Source: Calothrix sp. PCC 7507
GTDB lineage: Bacteria > Cyanobacteriota > Cyanobacteriia > Cyanobacteriales > Nostocaceae
Length of the DNA: 64,000 bases
Direction: 5' to 3'
Assembly (NCBI RefSeq): GCF_000316575.1
Contig: NC_019682.1
Span: 4,090,001-4,154,000, forward strand
Below are positions 8,816 through 16,844 of the stretch, in pieces (the first letter of the stretch is position 1; each line of letters begins with the position of its first letter). Made by a program: the position numbers and the translations under genes. The notes under the pieces were generated by a model. The model had not been told where the DNA came from, ran no database searches, and was given only the letters and a program-made list of their open reading frames with translations.

Positions 8816-9004
8816 CCTGTTTCACAGAACGTCGCGCCTGTCTCACAGAACGTCGCGCCTGTCTCACAGAACGTCGCGCCTGTCTCACAGAACGTCGCGC
8901 CTGTCTCACAGAACCTCACGCCTGTCTCACAGAACCTCACGCCTGTCTCACAGAACGTCGCGCCTGTCTCACAGAACGTCGCGCCTGTCTCACAGAACGG
9001 CATA
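8816..9004. repeat. nine-unit 21-bp tandem repeat
   Basis: Unit CCTGTCTCACAGAACGTCGC plus G is repeated head to tail. Units 5 and 6 differ at the same two positions, and the last unit is incomplete. Because 21 is a multiple of three, the tract is open on both strands: PVSQNVA heptapeptides forward, a TFCETGA repeat in reverse. An ATG at 8813 opens an 87-residue frame, but no ribosome-binding site or conserved domain supports translation. There are no spacers, so it is not a CRISPR array. Confidence 0.9.
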
Positions 9005-9218
9005 ATTTTTGTTACATTCATTAACAATATACTGCTCCCTGCTCCCTGCCTCCTGCCCCTCACCTCCTCAGTATAAATACGAAAAATTTACAACAATTTA
9101 AAGCGATCGCCCAAAAACATCATTATCAAAATACAATCTTTTGTTAATTTCCCTGAGCCAAAATACAGCTTGATTGAGACAAACTAGCTCTAGAAGAATG
9201 TTATACAGGAGTGTTTAA

Positions 9219-9617
9219 ATGCCACGTCAAAAACTTCGTACATCCCGCGTTCTAGAAAAAGCTGTATTGAGAACCGCCGGACTGAAAGCGATTGATCCCA
9301 ACATCGATTTTGGGGATGCTTGCAATATCCAAAACCTGACACAACAAATTGAAAGGCTACGCAACAAAATCATCGATTACAACACCACGCTAGCGGTGAT
9401 TGATACAACGAGAAACGAAATTGAAGAGATGGAAAAAAATTTGGGCGCTCTTTCTGAAAGAATCCTGCTAGGAGTGGCGTGGAAATACGGCAAAGACAGC
9501 AGCGAATATGAGATGGCGGGTGGTGTGCGAAAAAGCGATCGCATCCGCAAAAGCACAGCTACTCGTCTCAAAGCTGTGACAGAAGTAACAGCAGATGATA
9601 ACGCTCAAAGCGCATAG
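9219..9617 (+). CDS. conserved hypothetical coiled-coil protein
   Basis: 132 residues, not recognised. It is soluble and strongly charged, with helical coiled-coil character at about residues 42-85 (QQIERLRNKII and RNEIEEMEKNLGALSERIL). A basic segment GGVRKSDRIRKS follows at about 101-112. A CAGGAG ribosome-binding site nine bases before the ATG supports translation. No membrane segment or signal peptide is present. It is convergent with the SPFH/NfeD pair, with a hairpin between them. Confidence 0.6.
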   Translation: MPRQKLRTSRVLEKAVLRTAGLKAIDPNIDFGDACNIQNLTQQIERLRNKIIDYNTTLAVIDTTRNEIEEMEKNLGALSERILLGVAWKYGKDSSEYEMAGGVRKSDRIRKSTATRLKAVTEVTADDNAQSA

Positions 9618-9761
9618 TACAAAAAGGCTGAAGTATGAAGTATAAAATGAAGAGACTTGTATACTCCAATACAGTTCAGTTGAGCCACAAAACCCTCATG
9701 TAGAGACGCGATTCATTGCGTCTGAAAGCCTTTATTCCTGACGATTTGTACTACATAAAAG

Positions 9762-9803
9762 AAGGCAATAGGCAATAGGGAAAAAGCTATTGCTTATTGC
9801 CTT
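9762..9803. terminator. 17-bp hairpin between convergent genes
   Basis: AAGGCAATAGGCAATAG pairs with CTATTGCTTATTGCCTT with a single G-T pair, around an 8-base loop. It lies between the ends of the 9219-9617 gene and the SPFH gene, so it probably terminates both. Confidence 0.65.
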
Positions 9804-9819
9804 TCATGTAAGTTAGTTA

Positions 9820-10797
9820 CTAAACGCGATTATTATTCAACCCTGGTAGCTGCTGAGTATCACCGATAATGGATTTTATTCCTTCTAAAGTAGCCGGAAT
9901 AGTGCGCGGGTCCATAAACATCACCTTGCTGCTATCACTCTTACCAATTGCCGCACCCATATCTAAGTAACCTAAAGCAAACAGAACTTCGATCGCTTTG
10001 TGAGCGTCGGCGTTTGTTTTAATTTTTTGAGCAATGATTTCTGCTGATTCGGCGATCGCTTGCGCCCTCAAAACCTGTTGCTGACGTTCAGCCTGGGCGC
10101 GGAGAACGGTTGCTTTTTGTTCAGCCTCAGCCTGCAAAACTATTGATTTTTGACGGGCTTCTGCGTCTAAAATTTGAGCATCAGCCTTACCTCTAGCACT
10201 ATTCACAGCCGACTCGCGATCGCCTTCAGAAGTCAAAATTGATGCCCGCTTGCGTCGTTCTGCGGACATTTGTAACTCCATCGATTCCTGCACCGCCTTT
10301 GAGGGAATCAAATCTCGCAGTTCCACCCGCGTCACTTTTACACCCCAAGGATCAGTAGCAATATCCAAATCCCGCAACAGCAGTTCATTAATTTGAGAAC
10401 GAGCGGTAAACGTCTGATCTAACTCCAACTGTCCCATTTCCGAGCGAATTTGAGTCAACACCAAATTCACCATCGCCGACTGGAGATTTTCCACCTTATA
10501 ATAAGCCTTCTCCAAATCAACAATCCGCCAATAAACCACCGCATCCACAGTAATCGAAACGTTATCACGAGTAATACATTGTTGTGGGGGAATATCTAAA
10601 ACTTTTTCCCGGATAGTTTGTTTATAAACAACCTTATCGACGACAGGAGTAATAAAGTTCAGTCCTGGTTCCAGTTTCTTATTATAGCTACCCAATCTTT
10701 CCACCAAAGCCTCATCGCCTTGATTAATTACTCGCACCGAAGTAGCCAAAGCCGAACCGCCCAAAGCCAAAGATATTAAAAACAGTAGTGGTTCCAT
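9820..10797 (-). CDS. SPFH/band 7 (stomatin/QmcA-type) membrane protein
   Basis: 325 residues. One N-terminal hydrophobic segment (about 1-20) is followed by the SPFH core ([18 protein letters not shown], then [10 protein letters not shown], about 22-190). Next comes a long Ala/Glu/Gln-rich coiled coil (about 185-265) with [20 protein letters not shown]. This architecture is that of bacterial stomatins, which form large ring or cage oligomers linked to membrane microdomains and proteolysis. The next gene upstream on the same strand encodes NfeD, the classic partner of this family, supporting a functional pair. The 180 bp between them is filled with dispersed repeats. Confidence 0.85.
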   Translation of the reverse strand: MEPLLFLISLALGGSALATSVRVINQGDEALVERLGSYNKKLEPGLNFITPVVDKVVYKQTIREKVLDIPPQQCITRDNVSITVDAVVYWRIVDLEKAYYKVENLQSAMVNLVLTQIRSEMGQLELDQTFTARSQINELLLRDLDIATDPWGVKVTRVELRDLIPSKAVQESMELQMSAERRKRASILTSEGDRESAVNSARGKADAQILDAEARQKSIVLQAEAEQKATVLRAQAERQQQVLRAQAIAESAEIIAQKIKTNADAHKAIEVLFALGYLDMGAAIGKSDSSKVMFMDPRTIPATLEGIKSIIGDTQQLPGLNNNRV

Positions 10798-10810
10798 ATC
10801 AAGTCTCCTG

Positions 10811-10972
10811 AATCAGTTATCAGTTATCAGTTATCAGTTATCAGTTACTTGTACTGACTTGTGCCGAGCGGAGCCGAGGTAGCGTAGTCGTAAAGCCTGC
10901 GGCATAGCTCCGCTTAGGGCGTAGCCGACGCACCAGAAGTATCAGTTGCCTGTTGACTGTTCACTGTTAAAA
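10811..10972. repeat. heptamer repeats and dispersed GC-rich repeat between nfeD and SPFH genes
   Basis: Starts with four tandem ATCAGTT-type heptamers, then the dispersed sequence TTGTGCCGAGCGGAGCCGAG...GTAGCCGACGCACCAGAAG. The latter recurs in inverted orientation at 14623-14712 and in part at 16640-16690. No coding potential. It splits an otherwise likely two-gene operon. Confidence 0.75.
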
Positions 10973-10973
10973 C

Positions 10974-11408
10974 CTACGAATTTAAAAGGTTTTCCGGCAT
11001 CACAATTAGAGTAGTGCCTTCTCTGCGAACTACATAAACTCTTTGATCAGGTGCGACACTCAGATTCTCATCATCACATCTTGCCTGCCAAGAATTACCC
11101 TCATAGAGTACCCGCCCTGTTCTTCCTGGTAGAATCTCTGTTAAAGTTTCAGCGATCGTTGCATCTTGAATTTTTGAGCTACGTCGTCGTCGCTGTACAA
11201 ATCGCCGGGAACCCGCGACTAGCAAAGTGGAAAGCAATAGCCAAACCACAACCTGTAGCCATAGACTTACTAAACCTACCCGTGACAGTAGCGCCACCAC
11301 AAAAGCGCTCATTCCCATCAAGAAAGTCACAAAAGCTGATGGTAAAAACAGTTCCGTTAAACACAGAGCCGATCCCGCCAGGAGCCAGATTAAGGTATAA
11401 CTTGGCAT
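10974..11408 (-). CDS. NfeD-like membrane protein
   Basis: 144 residues. Two or three hydrophobic segments (residues 1-65, LIWLLAGSALCLTELFL and LWLQVVVWLLLSTLLVAG) are followed by a basic linker (RRFVQRRRRS). A C-terminal OB-fold domain contains LPGRTGRVLYEGNSWQARCDD and ends VRREGTTLIVMPENL. This is the short NfeD form without the ClpP-like protease domain. It sits upstream of an SPFH gene on the same strand, the usual partner, and probably assists membrane organisation together with it. Confidence 0.8.
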   Translation of the reverse strand: MPSYTLIWLLAGSALCLTELFLPSAFVTFLMGMSAFVVALLSRVGLVSLWLQVVVWLLLSTLLVAGSRRFVQRRRRSSKIQDATIAETLTEILPGRTGRVLYEGNSWQARCDDENLSVAPDQRVYVVRREGTTLIVMPENLLNS

Positions 11409-11616
11409 AGCGCCATCCTAGAAATTAAATTCACTCAAATACATTTCTACAAAATTAAATACATTTAGGGGCTGACTGTTTACAGAAAGCAAAACATGCT
11501 ATTTTTAGCATCAATTTTGATTAACGTCAGTAACAAGGTGTAGCCAGAGGTACACCAACCCAGTTTATTCTAGCCTTCAAATCTCTGGAAGGATGAAGTA
11601 TGAAATAATGCCCCAT

Positions 11617-11648
11617 CCCCAGTCCCCAGTCCCCAGTCCCCAGTCCCC
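11617..11648. repeat. CCCCAGT heptamer repeat abutting a start codon
   Basis: Four tandem CCCCAGT units plus CCCC end three bases before the ATG at 11652. This leaves no purine-rich ribosome-binding site for the phosphatase gene. Confidence 0.85.
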
Positions 11649-11651
11649 AAT

Positions 11652-13571
11652 ATGATATCTACTCAACAAAAAATTTATTGCATAAATCCAGACTGCACTC
11701 AGCCAATTAACCGGTTGGGGAATCGTGTCTGTGCAAATTGTCAAACCCCCTTAGTCCAACGTTATCTTTGGGCTACTGGCTCTTTAGCTGCTAAAATTCC
11801 ACCAGAAACAAATATTGCCAATAGATATGAGGTAATTACGGAAAAAATCTGGCTAGATACACAACCAGGATTAGTGCCAGATGTTCCTGAAGAACTGCCA
11901 GATGAAGTTATTCCGTATCTCAAGCTATATCAAAAACAGTTACACATTCCTCAACCCTATGGCTTAACTCGCTTAGAGGGCAGCACAAGTGATATTTTAT
12001 TGCTAGAAAACGTCCCCATAGATCAGACTGGACGTATTTACCCAATACTTGCGGATGCCTGGATGCAAGCATCTGCAGTACGTCAAGTTTACTGGCTCTG
12101 GCAAATTCTGCAACTGTGGTCTCCCTTATCAGACTTGGGAGTCGCCAACAGTCTACTCATCCTGGACAATCTGCGAGTCCAAGGTTGGTGTGTGCGTTTG
12201 TTGGAACTTCACCCCACACCAGAAACCCTACAGCCTAATTTGCAGGATTTGGGGCAGTCTTGGCAGTCTTGGGTAGTGTCTGCCAAAATATCCGTAGCTC
12301 CAGAGTTACAAAATATAGTCGAGCAGATGTGCAGTGCAGAGGTGGATTTTGAGGAAATTAGTAATCAACTTAATGCCCTATTGTTATCTGCTGCTGCAGA
12401 ATTGCCATTAAACCTGGAGGTAGCAGGAGCTACAGATACAGGCCCAGAACTGACACAAAACGAAGATACATGCTATCCTACTGGCTCATCCGGTAATTTA
12501 GATGACCCATTAATACCCCGTTTGTCAATTGTTTGTGATGGAATTGGCGGACACCAAGGCGGCGAGGTTGCTAGTCAATTAGCTGTACAATCCTTAAAGT
12601 TACAAATCCGTGCCTTATTAGCAGAAGTAGCCGAACAAACTGAACTAGTACCACCAAACTTGTTGGAAGAACAGCTAGAGGCTAGCTTGCGAGTAGTGAA
12701 TAATGTAATTTCTGCTCGTAATGATGAACAGAAACGCCAAGGTAGAGAACGCATGGCGACAACCCTCGTTATGGCATTGCAAGTACCGCAACGGGTGGAA
12801 AGCAACTCTGAAAAACAGTTAGAAAATGCTCATGAACTCTATATAGCCAATGTTGGTGACAGTCGTGCTTATTGGATTACGCGCCACTATTGCCAAAGAC
12901 TTACAGTCGATGATGATGTAGCGATGCGCGAAGTCCGCTTTGCTCGGAGTTTGTATCGTCAAGCACTCAAAAGACCAGATGCAACAGCCCTAACTCAAGC
13001 ATTAGGGACAAAAGATGCTGAAGCCCTGCGGCTTTCAATTAAGCGATTTATTGTAGAAGAAGATGGCATATTGCTACTGTGTTCTGATGGTTTAAGTGAC
13101 AATAACTGGGTAGAGCAATCCTGGCAAGATTACGCAGTACCAGTGTTAACAGGTAAACTGGCTCTAGAGGATGCTGTGCGTAACTGGATTAACCTGGCGA
13201 ATCAAAAAAACGGGCACGATAATACATCGCTAGTGATGACTCATTGCAGCGTTTCTAGAGAATATTTAGTATCAATGACTCACTTGCAATTACCAGTGGA
13301 GATTCTCGAGTCAGAACCAGAAGAATTTTCTTTGGCAGATAGTTCACAAGTCCTACTGGATTTGGATATCACAGCAGAAACAGCCACCAGCGGAGTCAAA
13401 AAATCCAGTCGCGGTAAGCGATTATCCCTAATTGGGGGATTATTGATCTTGCTTTTGGGTGGTGCAGGTTTAGGATTATTCGCTTGGTGGCGACTTTATC
13501 CACAAGGATTCCAGCAGATGTGTGGGCAACTTCCTGACAAAGTACAACAGTTGTGCCCACCAGTTAAGTAG
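11652..13571 (+). CDS. PP2C-type Ser/Thr phosphatase with zinc ribbon, degenerate kinase-like region and TM anchor
   Basis: 639 residues. Cys10, Cys15, Cys27 and Cys30 form the four-cysteine start seen on many cyanobacterial Ser/Thr kinases. Residues about 55-240 (starting NRYEVITEK, with DLGVANSLLILDNLRVQGW and VRLLEL) resemble a kinase fold lacking the Gly loop, catalytic Asp and DFG. The PP2C domain spans about 255-520 with its metal and phosphate motifs: NED, CDGIGGHQGG, ATTLVMAL, NVGDSRAYW, CSDGLSDN and GHDNTSLV. One TM helix lies near 595-617. It should dephosphorylate Ser/Thr-phosphoproteins at the cytoplasmic face. The pseudokinase reading is inference. Confidence 0.85.
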   Translation: MISTQQKIYCINPDCTQPINRLGNRVCANCQTPLVQRYLWATGSLAAKIPPETNIANRYEVITEKIWLDTQPGLVPDVPEELPDEVIPYLKLYQKQLHIPQPYGLTRLEGSTSDILLLENVPIDQTGRIYPILADAWMQASAVRQVYWLWQILQLWSPLSDLGVANSLLILDNLRVQGWCVRLLELHPTPETLQPNLQDLGQSWQSWVVSAKISVAPELQNIVEQMCSAEVDFEEISNQLNALLLSAAAELPLNLEVAGATDTGPELTQNEDTCYPTGSSGNLDDPLIPRLSIVCDGIGGHQGGEVASQLAVQSLKLQIRALLAEVAEQTELVPPNLLEEQLEASLRVVNNVISARNDEQKRQGRERMATTLVMALQVPQRVESNSEKQLENAHELYIANVGDSRAYWITRHYCQRLTVDDDVAMREVRFARSLYRQALKRPDATALTQALGTKDAEALRLSIKRFIVEEDGILLLCSDGLSDNNWVEQSWQDYAVPVLTGKLALEDAVRNWINLANQKNGHDNTSLVMTHCSVSREYLVSMTHLQLPVEILESEPEEFSLADSSQVLLDLDITAETATSGVKKSSRGKRLSLIGGLLILLLGGAGLGLFAWWRLYPQGFQQMCGQLPDKVQQLCPPVK

Positions 13572-14110
13572 GGGGCTGGGGATTGCACTTCGACTTCTCT
13601 GCGAGACGCTACGCGTAGCTTGCTTCCCCGCAGGGGTACGCTCAGTGCCCAGAGATTCGGGGCAGGGGGATTAGGAATTTTACTCCTCATCTCCCCCATC
13701 TCCAAGAGTTATAATAGAAGGTCTATTTGTTGTAGAATGAAAGTTATTGTTAAAGCACATAATCGCAGTCAAGTGGGCTTTTTCGTGATATGGGACATTT
13801 CCGGAACGTTCTGGAAAATTCCTTGTAATGACAAACTCCTTGGGAAAGTTTGTTTAACTGCGAGAGATGACAAGTCAACTGTAAAGTCAAAGTACTAGGC
13901 GACTTTGGTGTGGCTGACTCATTGCTGTCAGAGCCTGCATTGGCAGGCTTTGCTTGTATAGCCTATGCAGAGGCGTTCAGCAGCCGTTGGTATTAATTTA
14001 AATGTGCAGCTTGACTATTTCGAGCAGTCTTTTTTTCAAAAAAGCAGGTTCAGAGAGGGATGGCTGTGGAGATACTTGTAGACAAAGAAAAGCTAGGTGT
14101 AAATGGTGTT
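13572..14110. other. leader region of ftrV with repeats, palindrome and hairpin
   Basis: Begins with dispersed repeats (13596-13660, containing GAGACGCTACGCGTAGC). An 18-bp imperfect palindrome TTCCGGAACGTTCTGGAA lies at 13799-13816. A hairpin AGCCTGC-GCAGGCT followed by T-rich sequence is at 13932-13951. A 53-codon frame (13738-13898) is open but unrecognised. The palindrome could be an operator and the hairpin an attenuator; both are inference. Confidence 0.4.
13932..13951 (+). terminator. short hairpin in ftrV leader
   Basis: AGCCTGC, a 4-base loop and GCAGGCT, then TTGCTT. It could terminate the phosphatase transcript or attenuate ftrV. The U-tract is weak. Confidence 0.35.
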
Positions 14111-14332
14111 ATGAAAGTTGGCGATCGCGTCCGTATTATAAATTCGGTGATAGTCTACCATCATCCTGAGCATCGCAGTCAGCCTTTTGACCTTAAAGGC
14201 TCTGAAGGCGAAGTTGAAACTTTTGCAACTCAATGGCAAGGTAGACCTGTGAGTGCTAATTTGCCGATTGTAGTCAAGTTTAGTAAAAAATTTAAAGCCC
14301 ATTTACGTGAAAACGAGTTAGAAATCATTTAA
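14111..14332 (+). CDS. ftrV: ferredoxin-thioredoxin reductase, variable (alpha) chain
   Basis: Small SH3-like barrel protein recognised from GDRVRIINSVIVYHHPEHRSQ, the EGEV segment, and WQGRPVSANLPIVVKF near the C-terminus. This subunit shields the Fe-S catalytic subunit of FTR, which passes electrons from photosynthetic ferredoxin to thioredoxin. I chose the ATG at 14111 (MKVGDRVR, 73 residues) because family members begin with this segment. An in-frame ATG at 14060, with GAGAGGG just before it, would add 17 residues. The catalytic chain is not in this window. The stop overlaps the stop of the convergent gene within TTTAAA. Confidence 0.9.
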   Translation: MKVGDRVRIINSVIVYHHPEHRSQPFDLKGSEGEVETFATQWQGRPVSANLPIVVKFSKKFKAHLRENELEII

Positions 14333-14559
14333 ATTCTTGTGGAGCGGCGAAACCACTGTAATATATTCAGCTCGCCGCGCATTTTTTCGAGCTGTTGGCG
14401 ATTTTGTTTTGCTGTTGTACGATACCACTGACAATAAAGGTCAAATTCTGACCGCGTCTGAACTTCTTGATAAAACTGGCGGGTTGTTTGATGAGCGCCA
14501 AAGGTTTCATCAATTTCGGGTGGAGTTGCAGGAATAATATAAGGCAGATTTTTAGACAT
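14329..14559 (-). CDS. small conserved-looking hypothetical protein
   Basis: 76 residues, not recognised. It is soluble and rich in Gln, Arg and Thr, with a likely helical central region (HQTTRQFYQEVQTRSEFDLY and RQQLEKMRGELNIL). Codon usage looks like the neighbours, and the frame stays open where the alternative minus-strand frame runs into dispersed repeats, so I prefer this one. It is tail-to-tail with ftrV; both stops come from the same TTTAAA. No function is proposed. Confidence 0.5.
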   Translation of the reverse strand: MSKNLPYIIPATPPEIDETFGAHQTTRQFYQEVQTRSEFDLYCQWYRTTAKQNRQQLEKMRGELNILQWFRRSTRI

Positions 14560-14589
14560 AATGTCAGTGAGTGACGACTGCTACGTCTT

Positions 14590-14800
14590 GAGACGTTGAA
14601 AACTGATAACTGTTCACTGATACTTCTGGTGCGTCGGCTACGCCCTAAGCGGAGCTGTGCCGCAGGCTTTACGACTACGCTACCTCGGCTCCGCTCGGCA
14701 CAAGTCAGTACAAGTAACTGATAACTGATAACTGATACTTCGACTACGCTACCTCGGCTCCGCTCGGCACAAGTCAGTACAAGTAACTGATAACTGTTGA
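14590..14800. repeat. dispersed repeat cluster, inverted relative to 10859-10941
   Basis: CTTCTGGTGCGTCGGCTACG...CCGCTCGGCACAAG is the reverse complement of the repeat at 10859-10941. A second partial copy (14738-14790) and CTGATAA heptamers follow. No coding potential. Confidence 0.75.
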
Positions 14801-14802
14801 AA

Positions 14803-15594
14803 TTATAGCCAGCCACGCAAGCTGTAAACAAAAAGACCGATATATTCTTTTAAGGCGTTAGTAAACTGGTGCAAATTATCGGTGTCAGGTAATAAATTTA
14901 GGATTGCAGCTTTGGGAGAACTGCTGAGTTCTTGTACTTCGTTTTCACTAATGAGAAAATCAGTAGGTGCAGCAATGGCTTCAATGCCTTGACGCTGAAA
15001 AATTTTGAGCGATCGCGGCATGTGTATCGCTGAAGTAATTAATAATACTTGCCGAATATTCCGAGACTGGAGAATGTTCCGTACATTCACGGCATTTTGA
15101 TAAGTATTGAGAGAATCTGGCTCTTGGACAATGGCCTGTGGTGGTATGCCAAGAGATGTGAGAATATCTGCCATATCCGCCGATTCTGAAGCACCACCAC
15201 CGCGCCAATTAATGCGTCCACCACTGAGAATGATGAGCGGCGCTTTTTGTTGGCGATATAGTTGAGCTGCATAGATAACGCGATCGCCTGTTTCACTCAA
15301 ATCAACACCAGGACGTGGTGGAAAAGCCGATTTAGTTGCACCACCCAAAACTACAATAGCTTCTGCATTAGGTATGGGAGTGAGTGGGATATTTTGCCAT
15401 TCTAGCGATCGCACCAACCAGTGAGAAACCCAGCCGTTACTACACAAAAGTAATAAAATTAGTGCAAAGGCGATCGCACCTGCTGCAATGTGCGGTCTTT
15501 TCCACAACATCACCAACGCCACTACCAAACTTATACAAGCTAATCCTAGGGGATAAAAGAACAACGGCAGTAACTTAGAAAGATACAAAAACAT
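14803..15594 (-). CDS. YdcF/ElyC family protein (DUF218)
   Basis: 263 residues from the ATG at 15594; an upstream in-frame start would translate repeat DNA. Two N-terminal hydrophobic segments (about 1-60) anchor a DUF218 domain. That domain is marked by AEAIVVLGGA, APLIILSGGR, ESADMADILTSLGIP, EPDSLNTYQNA and VLLITSAIHMPRS. E. coli ElyC and SanA of this family affect envelope precursor metabolism and barrier function. The conserved Gly/Ser/Asn/His pattern is intact. A cell-envelope role is inferred from family knowledge. Confidence 0.85.
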   Translation of the reverse strand: MFLYLSKLLPLFFYPLGLACISLVVALVMLWKRPHIAAGAIAFALILLLLCSNGWVSHWLVRSLEWQNIPLTPIPNAEAIVVLGGATKSAFPPRPGVDLSETGDRVIYAAQLYRQQKAPLIILSGGRINWRGGGASESADMADILTSLGIPPQAIVQEPDSLNTYQNAVNVRNILQSRNIRQVLLITSAIHMPRSLKIFQRQGIEAIAAPTDFLISENEVQELSSSPKAAILNLLPDTDNLHQFTNALKEYIGLFVYSLRGWL

Positions 15595-15678
15595 AATGGG
15601 GAATGGGGAATAGGGCATTGGGCACTTGTAATGAGTGCAGTCGTAAAGCCTGCGGCATAGCTCCGCTTAGGGCGTAGC

Positions 15679-15791
15679 CTAGTAGTCTGTCAGGGTTGAA
15701 ATGAGGGACTGTAGTGTGAGCGTCTCGCTCACGCGGGCTTTTCGTCCCGCACTACCAAAAACCCCTCAAAACAAAATTGACAAACCACTAG
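15679..15791. mobile_element. MITE-like element, family A (113 bp)
   Basis: Bounded by CTAG on both sides with imperfect inverted ends: CTAGTAGTCTGTCAGGGTTG on the left, and on the right the complement of CTAGTGGTTTGTCAATTTTG. An internal stem GTGAGCGTCTCGCTCAC is followed by GCGGGCTTTTCGTCCCGC. An inverted copy of the same length lies at 60721-60833. Confidence 0.7.
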
Positions 15792-15975
15792 GCTGTTGAC
15801 TTTGATGAAATTTGGTGATTTTCAGTTCATGCTATTTTCGTGAGAGTGGAAAATCTCTCTGGTGTCATTGTGAGCGGAGCGAAACAATCCCCGCGATTGC
15901 TTCGTTCCTCGCAATGACAACACATATTCTGCATGAATTTTTACCTTCTAAAAAGGCACAGAGTTAACACTCTAG
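15788..15975. mobile_element. MITE-like element, family B (188 bp)
   Basis: Starts CTAGGCTGTTGACTTTGATG and ends AAGGCACAGAGTTAACACTCTAG, an imperfect inverted terminus. It shares the left CTAG with family A. A second copy lies at 60830-60993 with better-conserved ends (CTAGGCTGTTGACT and AGTCAACAGCCTAG). The centre carries an extra dispersed repeat around 15871-15922. Confidence 0.7.
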
Positions 15976-16052
15976 GCGTAGCCTCTCGAAGAGAAGTATT
16001 GGGCATTTGTGATTTCTCACTTCCTCACTCAGTCCCCAATCCCCAATCCCCA

Positions 16053-16556
16053 TTACCTTTCCCAAAACTTAAAATTGATACCCCCAGCAGCAGTGCGACG
16101 AAACCGACGGGTAACTCTTCTTTTTTGCTGTCTAGTACTTCTTTCGCTAGGCTGTTCAGCTGCAACATCCTCTGTAGTTTCTGCTGGTAGCTGAGTTCTC
16201 GTTTCTTCCTTGCTTCCCCACCAAGCAATAATCCAACCCCCGCCTAAAGCAGCTATTCCTCCCAGCAAAATACTTATGGGTGCTGGATATCCCAACAACG
16301 AAAAGCCAAGCAAGAAAAATAACCAATATTTCAGCGCCGCATCGATACCTTCCGAGGAAGCAATAGATTGGGGTTTGGGGTTGTTTTTGCTAGCAGTGGT
16401 GATCCAACCTAAAGTTAAACCGCCGATGATACCCAAGAAAATGCTGAAGCTTAATGAAGTCCCTGTCAGCGTTAAGATGAGTATCAAAAACGCCGCAAAT
16501 ATCAGTTGAGAAATGAATTCTGCAGGAAAATTGAGAAAGTTATTATTTTTGGCCAT
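16053..16556 (-). CDS. hypothetical membrane protein
   Basis: 167 residues, not recognised. Four hydrophobic segments are visible (about 14-32, 36-55, 74-92 and 94-112), including FSIFLGIIGGLTLGWI and ISILLGGIAALGGGWIIAWW. The C-terminus is polar and strongly basic (RQQKRRVTRRFRRT), so the last 50 residues are probably cytoplasmic. The two Gly-rich hairpins suggest an internal duplication. Heptamer repeats lie just beyond both ends of the gene. Confidence 0.6.
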   Translation of the reverse strand: MAKNNNFLNFPAEFISQLIFAAFLILILTLTGTSLSFSIFLGIIGGLTLGWITTASKNNPKPQSIASSEGIDAALKYWLFFLLGFSLLGYPAPISILLGGIAALGGGWIIAWWGSKEETRTQLPAETTEDVAAEQPSERSTRQQKRRVTRRFRRTAAGGINFKFWER

Positions 16557-16576
16557 GAGTTAAACAGGGCTATTAC

Positions 16577-16705
16577 AGTTATCAGTTACTTGTACTGAGC
16601 GTAGTCGAAGTATCAGTTATCAGTTATCAGTTACTTGTACTGACTTGTGCCGAGCGGAGCCGAGGTAGCGTAGTCGAAGTATCAGTTATCAGTTAAGTAA
16701 CTCGG
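16577..16705. repeat. ATCAGTT heptamers with dispersed GC-rich repeats
   Basis: Alternating CAGTTATCAGTT heptamers and TTGTACTGAGCGTAGTCGAAG blocks, including the CCGAGCGGAGCCGAGG repeat shared with 10859 and 14690. It fills most of the 288 bp between the membrane protein and the next gene. Similar blocks are at 18941-19030 and 37919-37945. Confidence 0.75.
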
Positions 16706-16844
16706 CACAATAAAATCAAACTATGTAAAGAAGCCTAAACCCTATTCTCTCCTGTATTCTGGCTGGTTGTTGAGCGCAGTCGAAACACTGTCTCCTGCCT
16801 TATTCCAATGATAATTATTTACGCCGACCTACTTAGTTCATTGA

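Larger units (their letters stand above)
8001..9218. other. 1.2-kb repeat-rich intergenic region
   Basis: This gap holds a MITE-like palindrome (8159-8288), a 46-bp direct duplication around a half copy of that palindrome (8346-8496) and a nine-unit 21-bp tandem array (8816-9004). The stretch 8500-8810 is AT-rich and shows no recognisable gene. An AGGAG-like ribosome-binding site precedes the gene at 9219. Confidence 0.6.
15595..16052. other. 458-bp repeat-filled gap
   Basis: Contains a dispersed repeat tail (15635-15678) and two MITE-like elements joined at a shared CTAG (15679-15791 and 15788-15975). After these come a CGTAGCCTCTCGAAGAGAAG repeat and short CCCCAAT heptamers. No gene. Confidence 0.65.

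Noticed and set aside
8816-9004. Possible CRISPR array
   Set aside because: Units are contiguous, with no variable spacers and no cas genes nearby.
8803-9063. Minus-strand ORF of CETGATF-type repeats
   Set aside because: A by-product of the 21-bp tandem array: any unit length divisible by three without stops is open in that frame. No ribosome-binding site or domain.
13620-13898. Small ORF upstream of ftrV
   Set aside because: It starts in a dispersed repeat, with no recognised features. The region looks like a leader.
14367-14831. 154-residue minus-strand frame
   Set aside because: Most of it translates dispersed repeats (repeated LLVLTCAERSRGS). The 76-residue frame at 14329-14559 fits better.
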